A DNA stretch of 64,000 nt from PRO6 sp035565775 (GCA_035565775.1 DATMRW010000021.1:558001-622000); one strand, 5' to 3'. Numbered from the stretch's first letter, positions 42,410-51,127 are shown. Made by a program: numbers and translations. The notes: generated by a model not told the origin, from the sequence alone.

Positions 42410-44572
42410 TCAGTTCGGCTCGCTGTTGAGTCGGAACGCGTTTTCGACAATCCGCAGGCCCACTTCACCGCCAAGCGACATCAGCGATTCGGGGTGGAAT
42501 TGCACCGCCGCGATCGGCAGCGTCCTGTGCTCCAGCGCCATCACCACGCCGTCCTCGGTCGTCGCGGTGACGTCGAGAACCGCCGGCATCGAGTCGCGGG
42601 CGACATGCAGCGAGTGATAGCGGCCGATCACGATCTCGTTCGGCAGATTGCGGGTAAGGCGCCCGCTGCGCACCTGCACGCGCGACGGACGGCCATGGGC
42701 CGGTTCCGCCAGCTGGTCCAGCGTGCCGCCGAAATATGTCCCGATGCCCTGCAGGCCAAGGCAGACGCCGAAGATCGGCAGGCTCTTGCCGAGCGCGGCG
42801 TCGATGGTCTTCGACATCGCGAAATCCTCGGGCCGGCCAGGGCCGGGCGAGAGCACCAGCAGGTCGTAGCTGCCCTTCTCCAGCACCGCGAGGGCGTGGT
42901 TGTGGCGCACCACCGAGACCTCCGCGCCGACCTGGCGGAAATAGTCGGCCAGCATGTGCACAAACGAATCCTCGTGGTCGATCAGCAGCACGCGCTTGCC
43001 GGAGCCGGTGGCGTCGGGCGCAGAAACCGACAGCGGCTTCGGCGGATCGCCGCGCAGCGCCTGGAACAGCGCCGCTGCCTTGGTCTGGCATTCCTTCTCC
43101 TCGGCGACCGGATCGCTATCGAACAACAGCGTCGCGCCGACGCGCACCTCGGCAAGGCCATCCTTCATCCGGATGGTGCGGATGGTGATGCCGGTGTTGA
43201 GGCCGCCGTCGAAGGACACGGTGCCGATCGCGCCCGCATACCAGCGGCGCGGCGAGCGCTCGTTATCCTCGACGAACTGCATCGCCGCGGGCTTCGGCGC
43301 GCCGGTCACGGTCACCGCCCAGGCGTGGGACATGAAGGCATCGAGCGCATCGAAGCCGGGGCGCAGCACGCCCTCGACATGATCAACAGTGTGAAACAGC
43401 TTTGAATAGGTTTCGATCTGCCGGCGCGCGAGCACCTTGATCGAGCCGGGCATGCAGATGCGGGCCTTGTCGTTGCGATCGACGTCGGTGCACATGTTGA
43501 GCTCATACTCGTCCTTCTTCGAGTTGAGCAGTTCGCGGATCTGTTCGGCATCGGCGATCGAATCGACGCCGCGCGCGATGGTGCCGGAGATCGGGCAGGT
43601 CTCGATGCGGCGGCCATCAGAGCGGACAAACATCTCCGGCGACGCGGCGACCAGAAACTCGCCGTCGCCGAGATTGATCAGCGCGCCATAGGGCGACGGA
43701 TTGATGCGGCAGAGGCGCTGGAAGACCTCGGCGGGCGAGCGCTCGCACGGCTCGGCGAAGAGCTGCCCCGGCACCGCCTCGAACAGATCGCCGCGCGCAA
43801 ACGCCGCCCGCGCCTTCTCCACGGTCGCCTGATAGACGCCGGGCGCGTGATCGGCAAAGCCCTGGCGCTCGGTTCGCGCATAGACGCTCTCGCCGGTGTC
43901 GCGCGGCAGGCCCTCGGTCGAACGGCCCTTCCATGCGAAGTCATAGCTCAGGGTCACGCCGCGGCCGGTGGCGCGGTCATAGGCCAGGAGGCGATCCGGC
44001 ACATAGAGCACGATGTCGCGCTGGTCCGCCTCGCGCGGCCGCCGCTGCTGCAGATCCTCGATCTGGAAAACGAGGTCGTAGGCAAACGCACCGAACAGGC
44101 CGAGCAGCGGATCATCGGGAGCGGCAAGCAAGGCGACGATGGCGCGCACCAGCGACATGATCGAGGCGCGGCGGGTGCGCTGATCCTCCTCCACCGGCGC
44201 ATCGCCGCGCAGGATGCGGCCGGTCAGGCGCGTCGCCGTCGCCGCCGTGATCTCGACGCACGGCTCCTTGAGCGTATCGGCCAGAAACGCGACCAAAATC
44301 TCGCCGCGCGCATTCAGCGCATCGATGAAGAAGTCGCTGCCTTGCGATTCCAACCGCAGCGGCGGATCGGCGAAGCCGAGGTCGAAGCTCTCATAACGCC
44401 CCGGAACGGTGGTGCCGGACGAAAGCATGACACCGCGGCGGCGGTCGAGCAGTTCGACGAGATCGTCGAACACCGCGCCGCCGGAGAAGGCCTTTGCCTC
44501 GCGGCTGATCTCGAGGCCCGCAGCGGTACGGTAGCGGCTGTGTTCAGGAAGGGAGAAAACGGTTCTGTTCAT
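42410..44572 (-). CDS. trpE(G): Anthranilate synthase, fused component I and II
   Basis: A 720-residue fusion typical of Rhizobiales that makes anthranilate from chorismate and glutamine, the first step of tryptophan synthesis. Residues ~1-515 are TrpE: PSPYGALINLGDGEFLVAAS, ETCPISGTIARG, NMCTDVDRNDKARICMPGS and HAWAVTVTGAPK. Residues ~525-715 are the TrpG glutaminase with LLVLSPGPGRPEDF, the nucleophile Cys in FGVCLGLQGIG and AVQFHPESLMS. AAGAGGTCCAG precedes the ATG. Expression is probably controlled by attenuation through the leader peptide at 44693-44740. Confidence 0.96.
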   Translation of the reverse strand: MNRTVFSLPEHSRYRTAAGLEISREAKAFSGGAVFDDLVELLDRRRGVMLSSGTTVPGRYESFDLGFADPPLRLESQGSDFFIDALNARGEILVAFLADTLKEPCVEITAATATRLTGRILRGDAPVEEDQRTRRASIMSLVRAIVALLAAPDDPLLGLFGAFAYDLVFQIEDLQQRRPREADQRDIVLYVPDRLLAYDRATGRGVTLSYDFAWKGRSTEGLPRDTGESVYARTERQGFADHAPGVYQATVEKARAAFARGDLFEAVPGQLFAEPCERSPAEVFQRLCRINPSPYGALINLGDGEFLVAASPEMFVRSDGRRIETCPISGTIARGVDSIADAEQIRELLNSKKDEYELNMCTDVDRNDKARICMPGSIKVLARRQIETYSKLFHTVDHVEGVLRPGFDALDAFMSHAWAVTVTGAPKPAAMQFVEDNERSPRRWYAGAIGTVSFDGGLNTGITIRTIRMKDGLAEVRVGATLLFDSDPVAEEKECQTKAAALFQALRGDPPKPLSVSAPDATGSGKRVLLIDHEDSFVHMLADYFRQVGAEVSVVRHNHALAVLEKGSYDLLVLSPGPGRPEDFAMSKTIDAALGKSLPIFGVCLGLQGIGTYFGGTLDQLAEPAHGRPSRVQVRSGRLTRNLPNEIVIGRYHSLHVARDSMPAVLDVTATTEDGVVMALEHRTLPIAAVQFHPESLMSLGGEVGLRIVENAFRLNSEPN

Positions 44573-44692
44573 CTGGACCTCTTACGAGCTTGTTTCCGGA
44601 GGGAAAGCCGCAGGGCAAACGAACAGGAGGCCGCCGCACTGCGAAGTGACGGCCTTGAACGATCAAAAAAGTAAGAAATCGCACCGGCCACC
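44573..44692 (-). promoter_or_regulatory. Predicted transcription attenuator of trpE(G)
   Basis: After the leader peptide the RNA can form alternative hairpins. A 1:2 stem uses the second Trp codon and stop region (GGCC-C-ACCT / TCTA / AGGT-GGCC). A 2:3 pairing is possible (GGCCG...TGCGA with TCGCA...CGGCC). A downstream hairpin GCCG-T-CACT-TCGC-AGTG-CGGC at about 44632-44652 is followed by a T-rich stretch. This matches trp attenuators known in rhizobia. Pairings were made by eye and no folding energies were computed. Confidence 0.6.
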
Positions 44693-44740
44693 TTAGAAGG
44701 TGGGCCACCAAAGACGGACAAGGGGAGGAACGGTGCTCAT
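44693..44740 (-). CDS. trpL: trp leader peptide
   Basis: A 15-residue frame, MSTVPPLVRLWWPTF, ends in TAA at 44693. Two adjacent Trp codons (TGG TGG) near the end are the hallmark of a Trp-sensing attenuator leader. It sits 120 bases before trpE(G) on the same strand. There is no ribosome site before its ATG. A -10 element ends 7 bases before it, suggesting a leaderless mRNA, as reported for the Sinorhizobium trpL. Confidence 0.8.
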   Translation of the reverse strand: MSTVPPLVRLWWPTF

Positions 44741-44747
44741 GGCGGCA

Positions 44748-44776
44748 TGATCATCACTGGATCGACCGGAAGTCAA
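44748..44776 (-). promoter_or_regulatory. Predicted sigma-70-type promoter of trpL-trpE(G)
   Basis: On the minus strand TTGACT (44776-44771) and TGATCA (44753-44748) are separated by 17 bases. This places transcription start at 44741 or 44740, on or next to the A of the trpL ATG. Spacing and the -35 match are good; the -10 is moderate. It lies just downstream of the broken GNAT gene. Confidence 0.6.
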
Positions 44777-44792
44777 GAGCAAGGTCGTGGCC

Positions 44793-45271
44793 TTAAACGT
44801 CGTCGCGAAAGAATACGGTAAGCCGGAACTTGCCGACCTCGCGCTTGATCGGAGTCCATCCCAGCATCTCGTGAAACGAACAGCGTTCCGGGCGCTCGCA
44901 GAGATAGACGCGGTCGTGACCTGCGTCGAACGCCGCCCTGCTCGCCCGCTAAACAAGCGCCCAGCCCACACCCTTGCCGCGGCTGTCGGGCTCAACCCAG
45001 ACTGCCGCGACCCAGGGCAAATATTGCGGCCGCTCGTCCCGATTGGAGACGATGACCGATGACATTCCGCAAATGCGCCATCCCGATGGGCGACCAGCGC
45101 AAAGGGAATGCCGGGTGAAGCGAGGGAGTCCTCGAGCCGGGTCGCAATGTAATCGCGCGGCGCGCGGTGCAGCTGCCACCACGCATTCCAGATCCGATCC
45201 GCGACTGCGTCGAAGAATTCCGGATGATCGCGGAGTTCGTCGATGCGGAAAGCTGGATCGGCTGTAGCCAT
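44793..45271 (-). pseudogene. Broken GNAT acetyltransferase gene (frameshift plus internal TAG)
   Basis: The gene starts MATADPAFRIDELRDHPEFF and reads well to LVAHRDGAFA. One base is missing near 45066-45070, after which the next frame gives GMSSVIVSNRDERPQYLPWV and then VEPDSRGKGVGWALV, including the acetyl-CoA loop RGKGVG. An in-frame TAG at 44949-44951 interrupts it. The same frame then continues with a clean C-terminus (DAGHDRVYLCERPERCSFHE, then MLGWTPIKREVGKFRLTVFF) to TAA at 44793. So two independent lesions break an otherwise ~160-residue acetyltransferase. Sequencing error at two places is the alternative. Confidence 0.8.
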
Positions 45272-45284
45272 TGCAGGACTGGGC

Positions 45285-45959
45285 CTAGCCGAGATGCTTT
45301 TTGAAGAACGCGATTGCGCGGTCCCAGGCGAGCTCGGCGGCCTGACGATCATGCACCGCCGCCCGCTGCTCGTTCACGAAGGCATGATCAGCGTCATAAC
45401 GGAAGAACTCCGCGACCTTCCCCGCAGCCTTCAGGCCCTGCTCGAATTCATCGACGACTTGCGGCGTGCACCAGTCGTCGCGATTGGCGAAATGCCCCTG
45501 CAGCGGAATCTGGATGTCGGCCGGCTTCGCGGCGGCGGCCGGCGGAATGCCGTAGAACGCTACGCCCGCGGACAGCTCGGCGATCTTCGCCGCACCAATC
45601 ACGGTGACCGCGCCGCCGAGGCAGAAGCCGGTCAACCCGACCTTGGCGCTGTTTTTCTTGAGATACTGGACCGCGCCGCGGACGGTCTGCGTCGTCGCAT
45701 CCATGAAGTCGAGCGAGGTCATTTCCTTGTTGGCGGCTTCGGTGTCGTGATAGGGCACCACCACGCCGTTGTAGAGATCCGGCGCGAGCGCATCAAACCC
45801 GGCGAGCGCAAAACGGTCGGTCAGTCCCTTGATCTGGTCGGACAGCCCCCACCATTCCTGAATGACGACAATGCCCGGCGCGTCGCCGCGCGCGGCATTC
45901 GCCAGATAGCCCTGCGCCTCTTTGCCATCCGGCCGCTTGAAGGTGATGGTGGTGCCCAT
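45285..45959 (-). CDS. Dienelactone hydrolase family protein
   Basis: A 224-residue alpha/beta hydrolase of the DLH family. The nucleophile elbow is VGLTGFCLGGAVTVIGA (Cys as nucleophile), with the His in FRYDADHAFVNEQR. An oxyanion-type segment IVVIQEWWGLSDQIKGLTDR is near the N-terminus. True dienelactone hydrolases open the lactone ring in chloroaromatic breakdown, but most genomic members have unknown substrates. GGGAGAGGAAT sets the ATG at 45959. It ends 13 bases before the broken GNAT gene on the same strand. Confidence 0.85.
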   Translation of the reverse strand: MGTTITFKRPDGKEAQGYLANAARGDAPGIVVIQEWWGLSDQIKGLTDRFALAGFDALAPDLYNGVVVPYHDTEAANKEMTSLDFMDATTQTVRGAVQYLKKNSAKVGLTGFCLGGAVTVIGAAKIAELSAGVAFYGIPPAAAAKPADIQIPLQGHFANRDDWCTPQVVDEFEQGLKAAGKVAEFFRYDADHAFVNEQRAAVHDRQAAELAWDRAIAFFKKHLG

Positions 45960-46115
45960 ATTCCTCTCCCTGATCGTCAATGTCTTGCTGTTTGCAGCCC
46001 AGCGTGTGTGGCGTGGAGATTGATCTGCCGCCGCCCGCTGCGCAAGCGCTTAGCCACCGCTGATACCGGAAGTTGATACGCGGATCAGCCGCAAATGTAA
46101 AAAAGTGGAGGCTGC

Positions 46116-46149
46116 AAAGAAAAATGGGGGCCCGGATGGACCCCCATTT
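46116..46149 (-). terminator. Rho-independent terminator of the cytochrome bc1 operon
   Basis: AAATGGGGG and CCCCCATTT (46122-46149) form a strong stem with one inner mismatch region. On the minus strand TTTTTCTTTG follows. It starts 25 bases after the fbcH stop. Confidence 0.88.
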
Positions 46150-46173
46150 CATGTTCGGTTCGGTGAAAGCCGC

Positions 46174-48246
46174 TCAGTGGGCGTTGGCCCAGACCTTGCG
46201 CTTGGTGAAGTAGATCAGGCCGCTCAGCACGATCAGGAAGATCATGACCTGGAAGCCGAGACGCTTGCGGGCCTCCATGTGCGGCTCGGCCGCCCACATC
46301 AGGAACGCGGTGACGTCGCGCGAATACTGCTCAACCGTCTGCGGCGAACCATCGTCGTAGGTCACCTGATCGGCCGAAATCGGCTTCGGCATCTTGATCG
46401 CGTGGCCGGGGAAGTACGTGTTGTAGTACGCGCCTTCCGGGACCTTGAAATCAGCCGGCGGATTGTCGGTGTAGCCGGTCAGCAGCGCGTGGATGTAGTC
46501 CGGGCCCTGCTCCTGATACTGCGTGAACAGATCGAAGAAGAACTGCGGAATGCCACGCTCATAGGTCCGTGCCTTGGCGATCAGCGACAGGTCCGGAGGA
46601 TAGGCGCCGCCATTGGACGCCCGCGCTGCGTTCTCGTTCGGGAACGGCGACGGGAACTTGTCCGCGAGGCGACCCGGACGCTCGAACATCTCGCCGGCAT
46701 CGTTCGGACCATCCTTGACCTGGTACTCCGAAGCCACGGCCAGAGCCTGCGCCGGGGTGAAGCCCGGGCCGCCCGGATCCGCAAGGTTGCGGAAGTGGAC
46801 CAGCGACATCGAGTGACAGGTGGCGCAGACTTCCTTGTAGACCTTGTAGCCGCGCTGGAGCTGGGCACGATCGAACTTGCCGAACGGACCCGAGAACGAC
46901 CAGCTCACCGCCGGCGGCTTCGGGCCAGCCTCGGCAGCGCGGGCATTGTCCGCGCCGCCCGCCAGCATCGCTGCCGCCAGACCGAACACCACGGCGACCG
47001 AGGCGACCGACTTCGCAGCGCCGCCGCTCTTGCCGAGCACGTCATCGGCGATCGAGTTCGGCAGCGGACGGGTCTTCTCCACGCGAGCCAGGACCGGCAG
47101 CACGATGAGGAAGTAGGCGAAGTAGCAGAACGTCAGGACACGGGCAGCGAGGGTATACACGCCTTCCGCGGGCTTCGAGCCGAGCCAGCCGAGCAGCAGG
47201 CACACGACCACGAAGATCCAGAAGAACTGCTTGGCCAGCGGACGGTAGCGCGAGGAGCGAACCTTGGAGCTGTCGAGCCAGGGCAGGAACGCGAGCACGA
47301 TGATCGCCGAGAACATCGCCACGACGCCGCCGAGCTTGCTCGGGATCGAGCGCAGGATGGCGTAGAACGGCAGGTAGTACCATTCGGGGACGATGTGCGC
47401 CGGGGTTACGCCCGGATTGGCCTGAATGTAGTTGTCTGCCTCGCCGAGGAAGTTCGGCATGTAGAAGACGAACCACGAGAAGAAGATCAGGAAGCACGCG
47501 ATGCCGAATGCGTCCTTGAGGGTCGCGTAAGGCGTGAACGGAACGGTGTCCTTCTCGGTCTTCGGCTCGACGCCGGCCGGGTTGTTCTGGCCTGCGACGT
47601 GAAGCGCCCAGATGTGCAGCACGACGACGCCGGCGATCACGAACGGCAGCAGATAGTGCAGCGAGAAGAAGCGGTTCAGGGTCGGGTTGCCCACCGCGTA
47701 GCCGCCCCAGAGCAGCGTCACGATGCTTTCGCCGACAACCGGGATCGCCGAGAACAGGTTGGTGATCACGGTCGCGCCCCAGAAGCTCATCTGGCCCCAC
47801 GGCAGCACGTAGCCCATGAAGCCCGTGGCCATCATCAGCAGATAGATGATGACGCCGAGGATCCAGAGCACTTCGCGCGGCGCCTTGTACGAGCCGTAAT
47901 AGATGCCGCGGAACATGTGGATGTAGACCGCGATGAAGAACATCGAGGCGCCGTTGGCGTGCAGATAGCGCAGCAGCCAGCCGTAGTTCACGTCGCGAAC
48001 GATGGCCTCGACCGAGTTGAAGGCGAGATCGACGTGCGGCGTGTAGTGCATCGCGAGGATGACGCCGGTGACGATTTGCGCGGCCAGCATGAACGACAGG
48101 ATGGCGCCGAAGGTCCACCAGTAGTTCAGGTTACGCGGGGTGGGATAGGCCACGAACGACGAGTGAATGAGGCCGAAGATCGGCAGACGCCGCTCGATCC
48201 AATTCAAGGTCTTGTTCTGCGGCTGATAAGTCGATGGTCCGCTCAT
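46174..48246 (-). CDS. fbcH: Fused cytochrome b / cytochrome c1 precursor of the bc1 complex
   Basis: A 690-residue precursor, as in Bradyrhizobium japonicum fbcH, that is cut into cytochrome b and c1. Residues ~1-415 are cytochrome b with eight membrane helices. Heme His pairs spaced by 14 are in LHANGASMFFIAVYIH and LHYLLPFVIAGVVVLH, and the Qo-site motif is IVPEWYYLPFYAILRS. A second signal peptide (VASVAVVFGLAAAMLAGGAD) precedes c1, whose heme motif VCATCHSMSLVHF is at about residue 472. Met in GHAIKMPKP is the likely sixth ligand and a C-terminal anchor ends the protein. It transfers electrons from ubiquinol to cytochrome c. Confidence 0.96.
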   Translation of the reverse strand: MSGPSTYQPQNKTLNWIERRLPIFGLIHSSFVAYPTPRNLNYWWTFGAILSFMLAAQIVTGVILAMHYTPHVDLAFNSVEAIVRDVNYGWLLRYLHANGASMFFIAVYIHMFRGIYYGSYKAPREVLWILGVIIYLLMMATGFMGYVLPWGQMSFWGATVITNLFSAIPVVGESIVTLLWGGYAVGNPTLNRFFSLHYLLPFVIAGVVVLHIWALHVAGQNNPAGVEPKTEKDTVPFTPYATLKDAFGIACFLIFFSWFVFYMPNFLGEADNYIQANPGVTPAHIVPEWYYLPFYAILRSIPSKLGGVVAMFSAIIVLAFLPWLDSSKVRSSRYRPLAKQFFWIFVVVCLLLGWLGSKPAEGVYTLAARVLTFCYFAYFLIVLPVLARVEKTRPLPNSIADDVLGKSGGAAKSVASVAVVFGLAAAMLAGGADNARAAEAGPKPPAVSWSFSGPFGKFDRAQLQRGYKVYKEVCATCHSMSLVHFRNLADPGGPGFTPAQALAVASEYQVKDGPNDAGEMFERPGRLADKFPSPFPNENAARASNGGAYPPDLSLIAKARTYERGIPQFFFDLFTQYQEQGPDYIHALLTGYTDNPPADFKVPEGAYYNTYFPGHAIKMPKPISADQVTYDDGSPQTVEQYSRDVTAFLMWAAEPHMEARKRLGFQVMIFLIVLSGLIYFTKRKVWANAH

Positions 48247-48291
48247 GATGCGATCCTAGAAAGTGTAGCGAGGCAACCAGCGAAGACGAGC

Positions 48292-48819
48292 TCAGCCGAT
48301 CTTGATCTTGGTGTCGGAAATGAAGGCGTACGGCGGCACCGGAAGGTTAGCCGGCGCCGGCCCCTGGCGAATGCGACCCGAGGTGTCGTAGGCCGAGCCG
48401 TGGCACGGGCAGAAGAAGCCGCCATAAGCTCCTTCATGCGCGATCGGAATGCAACCGAGATGCGTGCAGATGCCGATCACCACCAGCCACTGGTCGTGAC
48501 CTTCCTTCACGCGAGCCTGATCGCTCTCCGGGTCGGGCAGGCTGGAAACGTTGACGCTCCGCGCTTCCTCGATCTGCTTCTTGGTGCGATGGCTGATGAA
48601 AATCGGCTTGCTGCGCCAAAACACCTTGATGTCCTGGCCTTCCGCGATCGGCGTCAGATCGACTTCAATCGGAGCACCGGCTGCGACCGTGGACGCGTCC
48701 GGATTCATCTGTGCAATCAATGGCCAGGCCACCGCCGCAGCGCCAACCGCGGCAACTGCACCGGTTGCAACGAAAAGGAAATCACGGCGTGTCGGTTCCG
48801 CCGAAGACGCTGTCGTCAC
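48292..48819 (-). CDS. petA: Ubiquinol-cytochrome c reductase Rieske iron-sulfur subunit
   Basis: A 175-residue Rieske protein of the bc1 complex (fbcF in Bradyrhizobium). A twin-arginine signal-anchor TRRDFLFVATGAVAAVGAAA stays uncleaved in the membrane. The 2Fe-2S ligands are in GICTHLGCIP and FFCPCHGSAYD. GTG start, with AGGAATC upstream. First gene of the operon, 45 bases before fbcH. Confidence 0.95.
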   Translation of the reverse strand: MTTASSAEPTRRDFLFVATGAVAAVGAAAVAWPLIAQMNPDASTVAAGAPIEVDLTPIAEGQDIKVFWRSKPIFISHRTKKQIEEARSVNVSSLPDPESDQARVKEGHDQWLVVIGICTHLGCIPIAHEGAYGGFFCPCHGSAYDTSGRIRQGPAPANLPVPPYAFISDTKIKIG

Positions 48820-49123
48820 GATTCCTAACCCTTTCTAAACTCGTCTCTAGCTCAGGCGACGGCTTGCCGCCCCTAACCCCCAAATGCCACGCAACTGTCC
48901 CGGGGAGAAATGGCATGCCCACAGCCCTGATCGGATGCAGCCATCGCCGGTCCCGCCGCACAGGCAAGATCACGTAGTCCAGAATCGTTCTATTGGCACC
49001 CTTGCAGGGCGAGTGCAAGCCCGCTATCGGCAGGCTGGCGGCAGAGTTGGGTGCAAGTTGCCCAACCATGCCCCGGAACGGATCAATTTCGGCCGCTTCC
49101 AACTTCATACGATCTCGTCCGGC
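48820..49123. other. Divergent promoter region between petA and trmL
   Basis: A 304-base gap with no supported gene. The trmL frame stays open upstream to 48884, but the sequence there is not protein-like and has no conserved start. Promoters for the bc1 operon (minus) and trmL (plus) must lie here; I could not pick out clear -35/-10 pairs. Confidence 0.4.
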
Positions 49124-49579
49124 ATGCGCATCGCACTCTACCAGCCCGATATACCACAGAACACCGGTACGATTCTCCGGCTTTGCGCCTGCCTCGGCGC
49201 CGAAGCACACATTATTGAGCCAGCCGGCTTTCCCGTGAGCGACCGGCTGTTTCGGAGGGCCGGGATGGACTATCTCAACCTTGTCACCCTGCGCCGCCAC
49301 GACTCCTGGTCGCGATTCGAGGAATGGCGTCGCGGCGAGGGCCTGCGGCTGGTGCTGCTGTCGACCAAGGCCGACCGCAGCTATCTCGACCACCAGTTCG
49401 CTGACACCGACATCTTGCTGTTCGGGCGGGAATCCGTCGGCGTCCCCGACGATGTCATGGCCGCCGCCGACGTGCGGCTGACGATCCCGATGAAGCCCGG
49501 CCTGCGTTCGCTCAACGTCGCGATCGCCGCGGCCATGGTTGCTGGCGAGGCGTATCGGCAGGCTCGAATCCGCGGCTAA
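49124..49579 (+). CDS. trmL: tRNA (cytidine(34)-2'-O)-methyltransferase
   Basis: A 151-residue SPOUT-class (trefoil knot) methyltransferase that 2'-O-methylates the wobble base of tRNA-Leu isoacceptors. The start MRIALYQPDIPQNTGTILRL is diagnostic, followed by FGRESVGVPDDVMAAADVRL and the knot IPMKPGLRSLNVAIAAAMVA. Length matches the family (about 155). The ATG at 49124 begins the conserved core. Confidence 0.93.
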   Translation: MRIALYQPDIPQNTGTILRLCACLGAEAHIIEPAGFPVSDRLFRRAGMDYLNLVTLRRHDSWSRFEEWRRGEGLRLVLLSTKADRSYLDHQFADTDILLFGRESVGVPDDVMAAADVRLTIPMKPGLRSLNVAIAAAMVAGEAYRQARIRG

Positions 49580-49761
49580 CCGATCCGGGAATACAACCAG
49601 GCCGATGCAGGCGCCCCAAGCAGGTCGAGCGACAATCGCATCGGCGACAAGACTTCTCTGACGGCTGGTTGACCCTCGGATTGCCCCCATGTCCTTAGCG
49701 TCTGCGCGTCACGGCCGGTTTGCTGTTGCTCACCTTCGGCACGACAATGGCCTTGCGCTCA

Positions 49762-49866
49762 TCATCGCGCTGGCCGATGAGCGAGAAACCGGTCCGCGAC
49801 CGACCATGAGGACGGCGACGATAGGAGCGCTACGGTCGCACCCAAGGTGGCGCAATAGACGCACAT
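49762..49866 (-). CDS. Possible small protein with very strong ribosome site, perhaps frameshifted
   Basis: AAGGAG lies 7 bases before an ATG that opens MCVYCATLGATVALLSSPSS and ends after 34 residues. The site is among the best in the window, so translation is likely. Shifted frames downstream look more protein-like: APIVAVLMVGRG in one, then TGFSLIGQRDDERKAIVVPK and VSNSKPAVTRR to a TAA at 49695 in another. This suggests a ~57-residue ancestor broken by two frameshifts. The rest of the trmL-queE gap holds nothing else I can support. Confidence 0.4.
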   Translation of the reverse strand: MCVYCATLGATVALLSSPSSWSVADRFLAHRPAR

Positions 49867-50072
49867 GACATATCTCCTTGGCATGAAGGCGGCCTTCATC
49901 CGACCCTCCGTGTCCCGGGATATAGGCCAGCCCGCAGCCCCTTTTCGCAATCCAGGTCTCACAGGTAATCCGAGCGAATGCAGAGCATGTTTCCAGTTCA
50001 GCCCGATGTGCGCGCAGCGAATGCCGCGAAGCCGTCGTCGCCCGCGCGGTCAATCATCCCGGAGGCCCAATC

Positions 50073-50705
50073 GTGAGCTATGCGGTCAAAGAAATCTTCC
50101 TGACGCTTCAAGGGGAAGGCGCCCAGGCCGGCCGGGCCGCGGTGTTCTGCCGGTTTGCCGGCTGCAACCTCTGGACCGGCCGGGAGGAAGACCGGGCCAA
50201 GGCGATCTGCCAGTTCTGCGACACCGACTTCGTCGGAATGGACGGAACCAAGGGCGGCCGCTATGCCGACGCCCGCGCCCTTGCGGCGACCATCGCCGCT
50301 GAGTGGGGCGAGGGTCGCGCGCACCGCTTCGTCGTCCTCACTGGCGGCGAGCCGCTGCTGCAGGTCGACGCGGCGCTGATCGACGCCTTGCATGACGAGG
50401 GCTTCTGGATCGCGGTCGAGACCAATGGCACGGTCAAGCCGCCGCCGGGGCTGGACTGGATCTGTGTCAGCCCGAAGGCCGGCGCTGAACTGGTGGCGAC
50501 CTCAGGCCACGAACTGAAGCTCGTCTATCCGCAGCCGGACGCGCCACCGCAGATGTTCGAGCACCTTGATTTCACCCGATTTTCGCTCCAGCCGATGGAC
50601 GGGCCGGACATCCTGAGCAATACCGAGCAAACCGTTGCCTACTGCCTCGCCCATCCGCGCTGGCAAATGAGCGTGCAGACGCATAAAACGCTCGGCATCA
50701 GATAG
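50073..50705 (+). CDS. queE: 7-carboxy-7-deazaguanine synthase
   Basis: A 210-residue radical SAM enzyme that converts 6-carboxytetrahydropterin to CDG, on the way to preQ0 and queuosine. The N-terminus KEIFLTLQGEGAQAGRAAVF is typical. The cluster cysteines are spread, as in the proteobacterial QueE type, in FAGCNLW and AICQFCDTDF (Cys-x14-Cys-x2-Cys). FVVLTGGEPLLQVD follows. GTG start after GGAGGCCCAATC. queD follows 16 bases later, forming an operon; queC and queF are not in the window. Confidence 0.95.
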   Translation: MSYAVKEIFLTLQGEGAQAGRAAVFCRFAGCNLWTGREEDRAKAICQFCDTDFVGMDGTKGGRYADARALAATIAAEWGEGRAHRFVVLTGGEPLLQVDAALIDALHDEGFWIAVETNGTVKPPPGLDWICVSPKAGAELVATSGHELKLVYPQPDAPPQMFEHLDFTRFSLQPMDGPDILSNTEQTVAYCLAHPRWQMSVQTHKTLGIR

Positions 50706-50721
50706 GACTACGATCGAAACC

Positions 50722-51087
50722 ATGTGGGAACTGACCAAATCATTCGGCTTCGAGGCCGCGCACGCGCTCAGCGGGACTTCGCTCGGCAAGATGAGCGAAG
50801 AGATCCACGGCCATTCGTTCCGCGCCGAAATCGCCATCCGGGGCACGCCCGATCCGGCGACGGGGATGATCGTCGATCTCGGCGTGTTCGAGCGCAACAT
50901 CGCCTCGATCCGCAGCACCCTGGACCACAAATTCCTCAACAATGTCGAGGGATTGGAAAAGCCGACGCTGGAAAACCTGGCCCGCTTCATCTGGGAGCGC
51001 GTGGACACCGGCGGCCAGCTCATGCGCGTCACCGTGTTCCGCGACAGCTGCAACGAAGCCTGCACCTATTTCGGACCCAAGGCATAG
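50722..51087 (+). CDS. queD: 6-carboxy-5,6,7,8-tetrahydropterin synthase
   Basis: A 121-residue PTPS-fold enzyme that turns dihydroneopterin triphosphate into 6-carboxytetrahydropterin, the substrate of QueE. Zinc-binding His residues are in FEAAHAL and EIHGHSFRAEI. The acidic end RDSCNEACTYFG is conserved; catalytic Cys/His/Glu residues fit. It sits 16 bases after queE. Confidence 0.94.
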   Translation: MWELTKSFGFEAAHALSGTSLGKMSEEIHGHSFRAEIAIRGTPDPATGMIVDLGVFERNIASIRSTLDHKFLNNVEGLEKPTLENLARFIWERVDTGGQLMRVTVFRDSCNEACTYFGPKA

Positions 51088-51127
51088 GACCTTAGGCATA
51101 ACCGAGTTTCAAGCGTAACCGCGCCGG

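Noticed and set aside
46105..48828. A 907-codon open frame on the plus strand opposite fbcH and petA
   Set aside because: The translation has no recognisable domain and lies wholly antisense to the bc1 genes; it is a GC-driven shadow.
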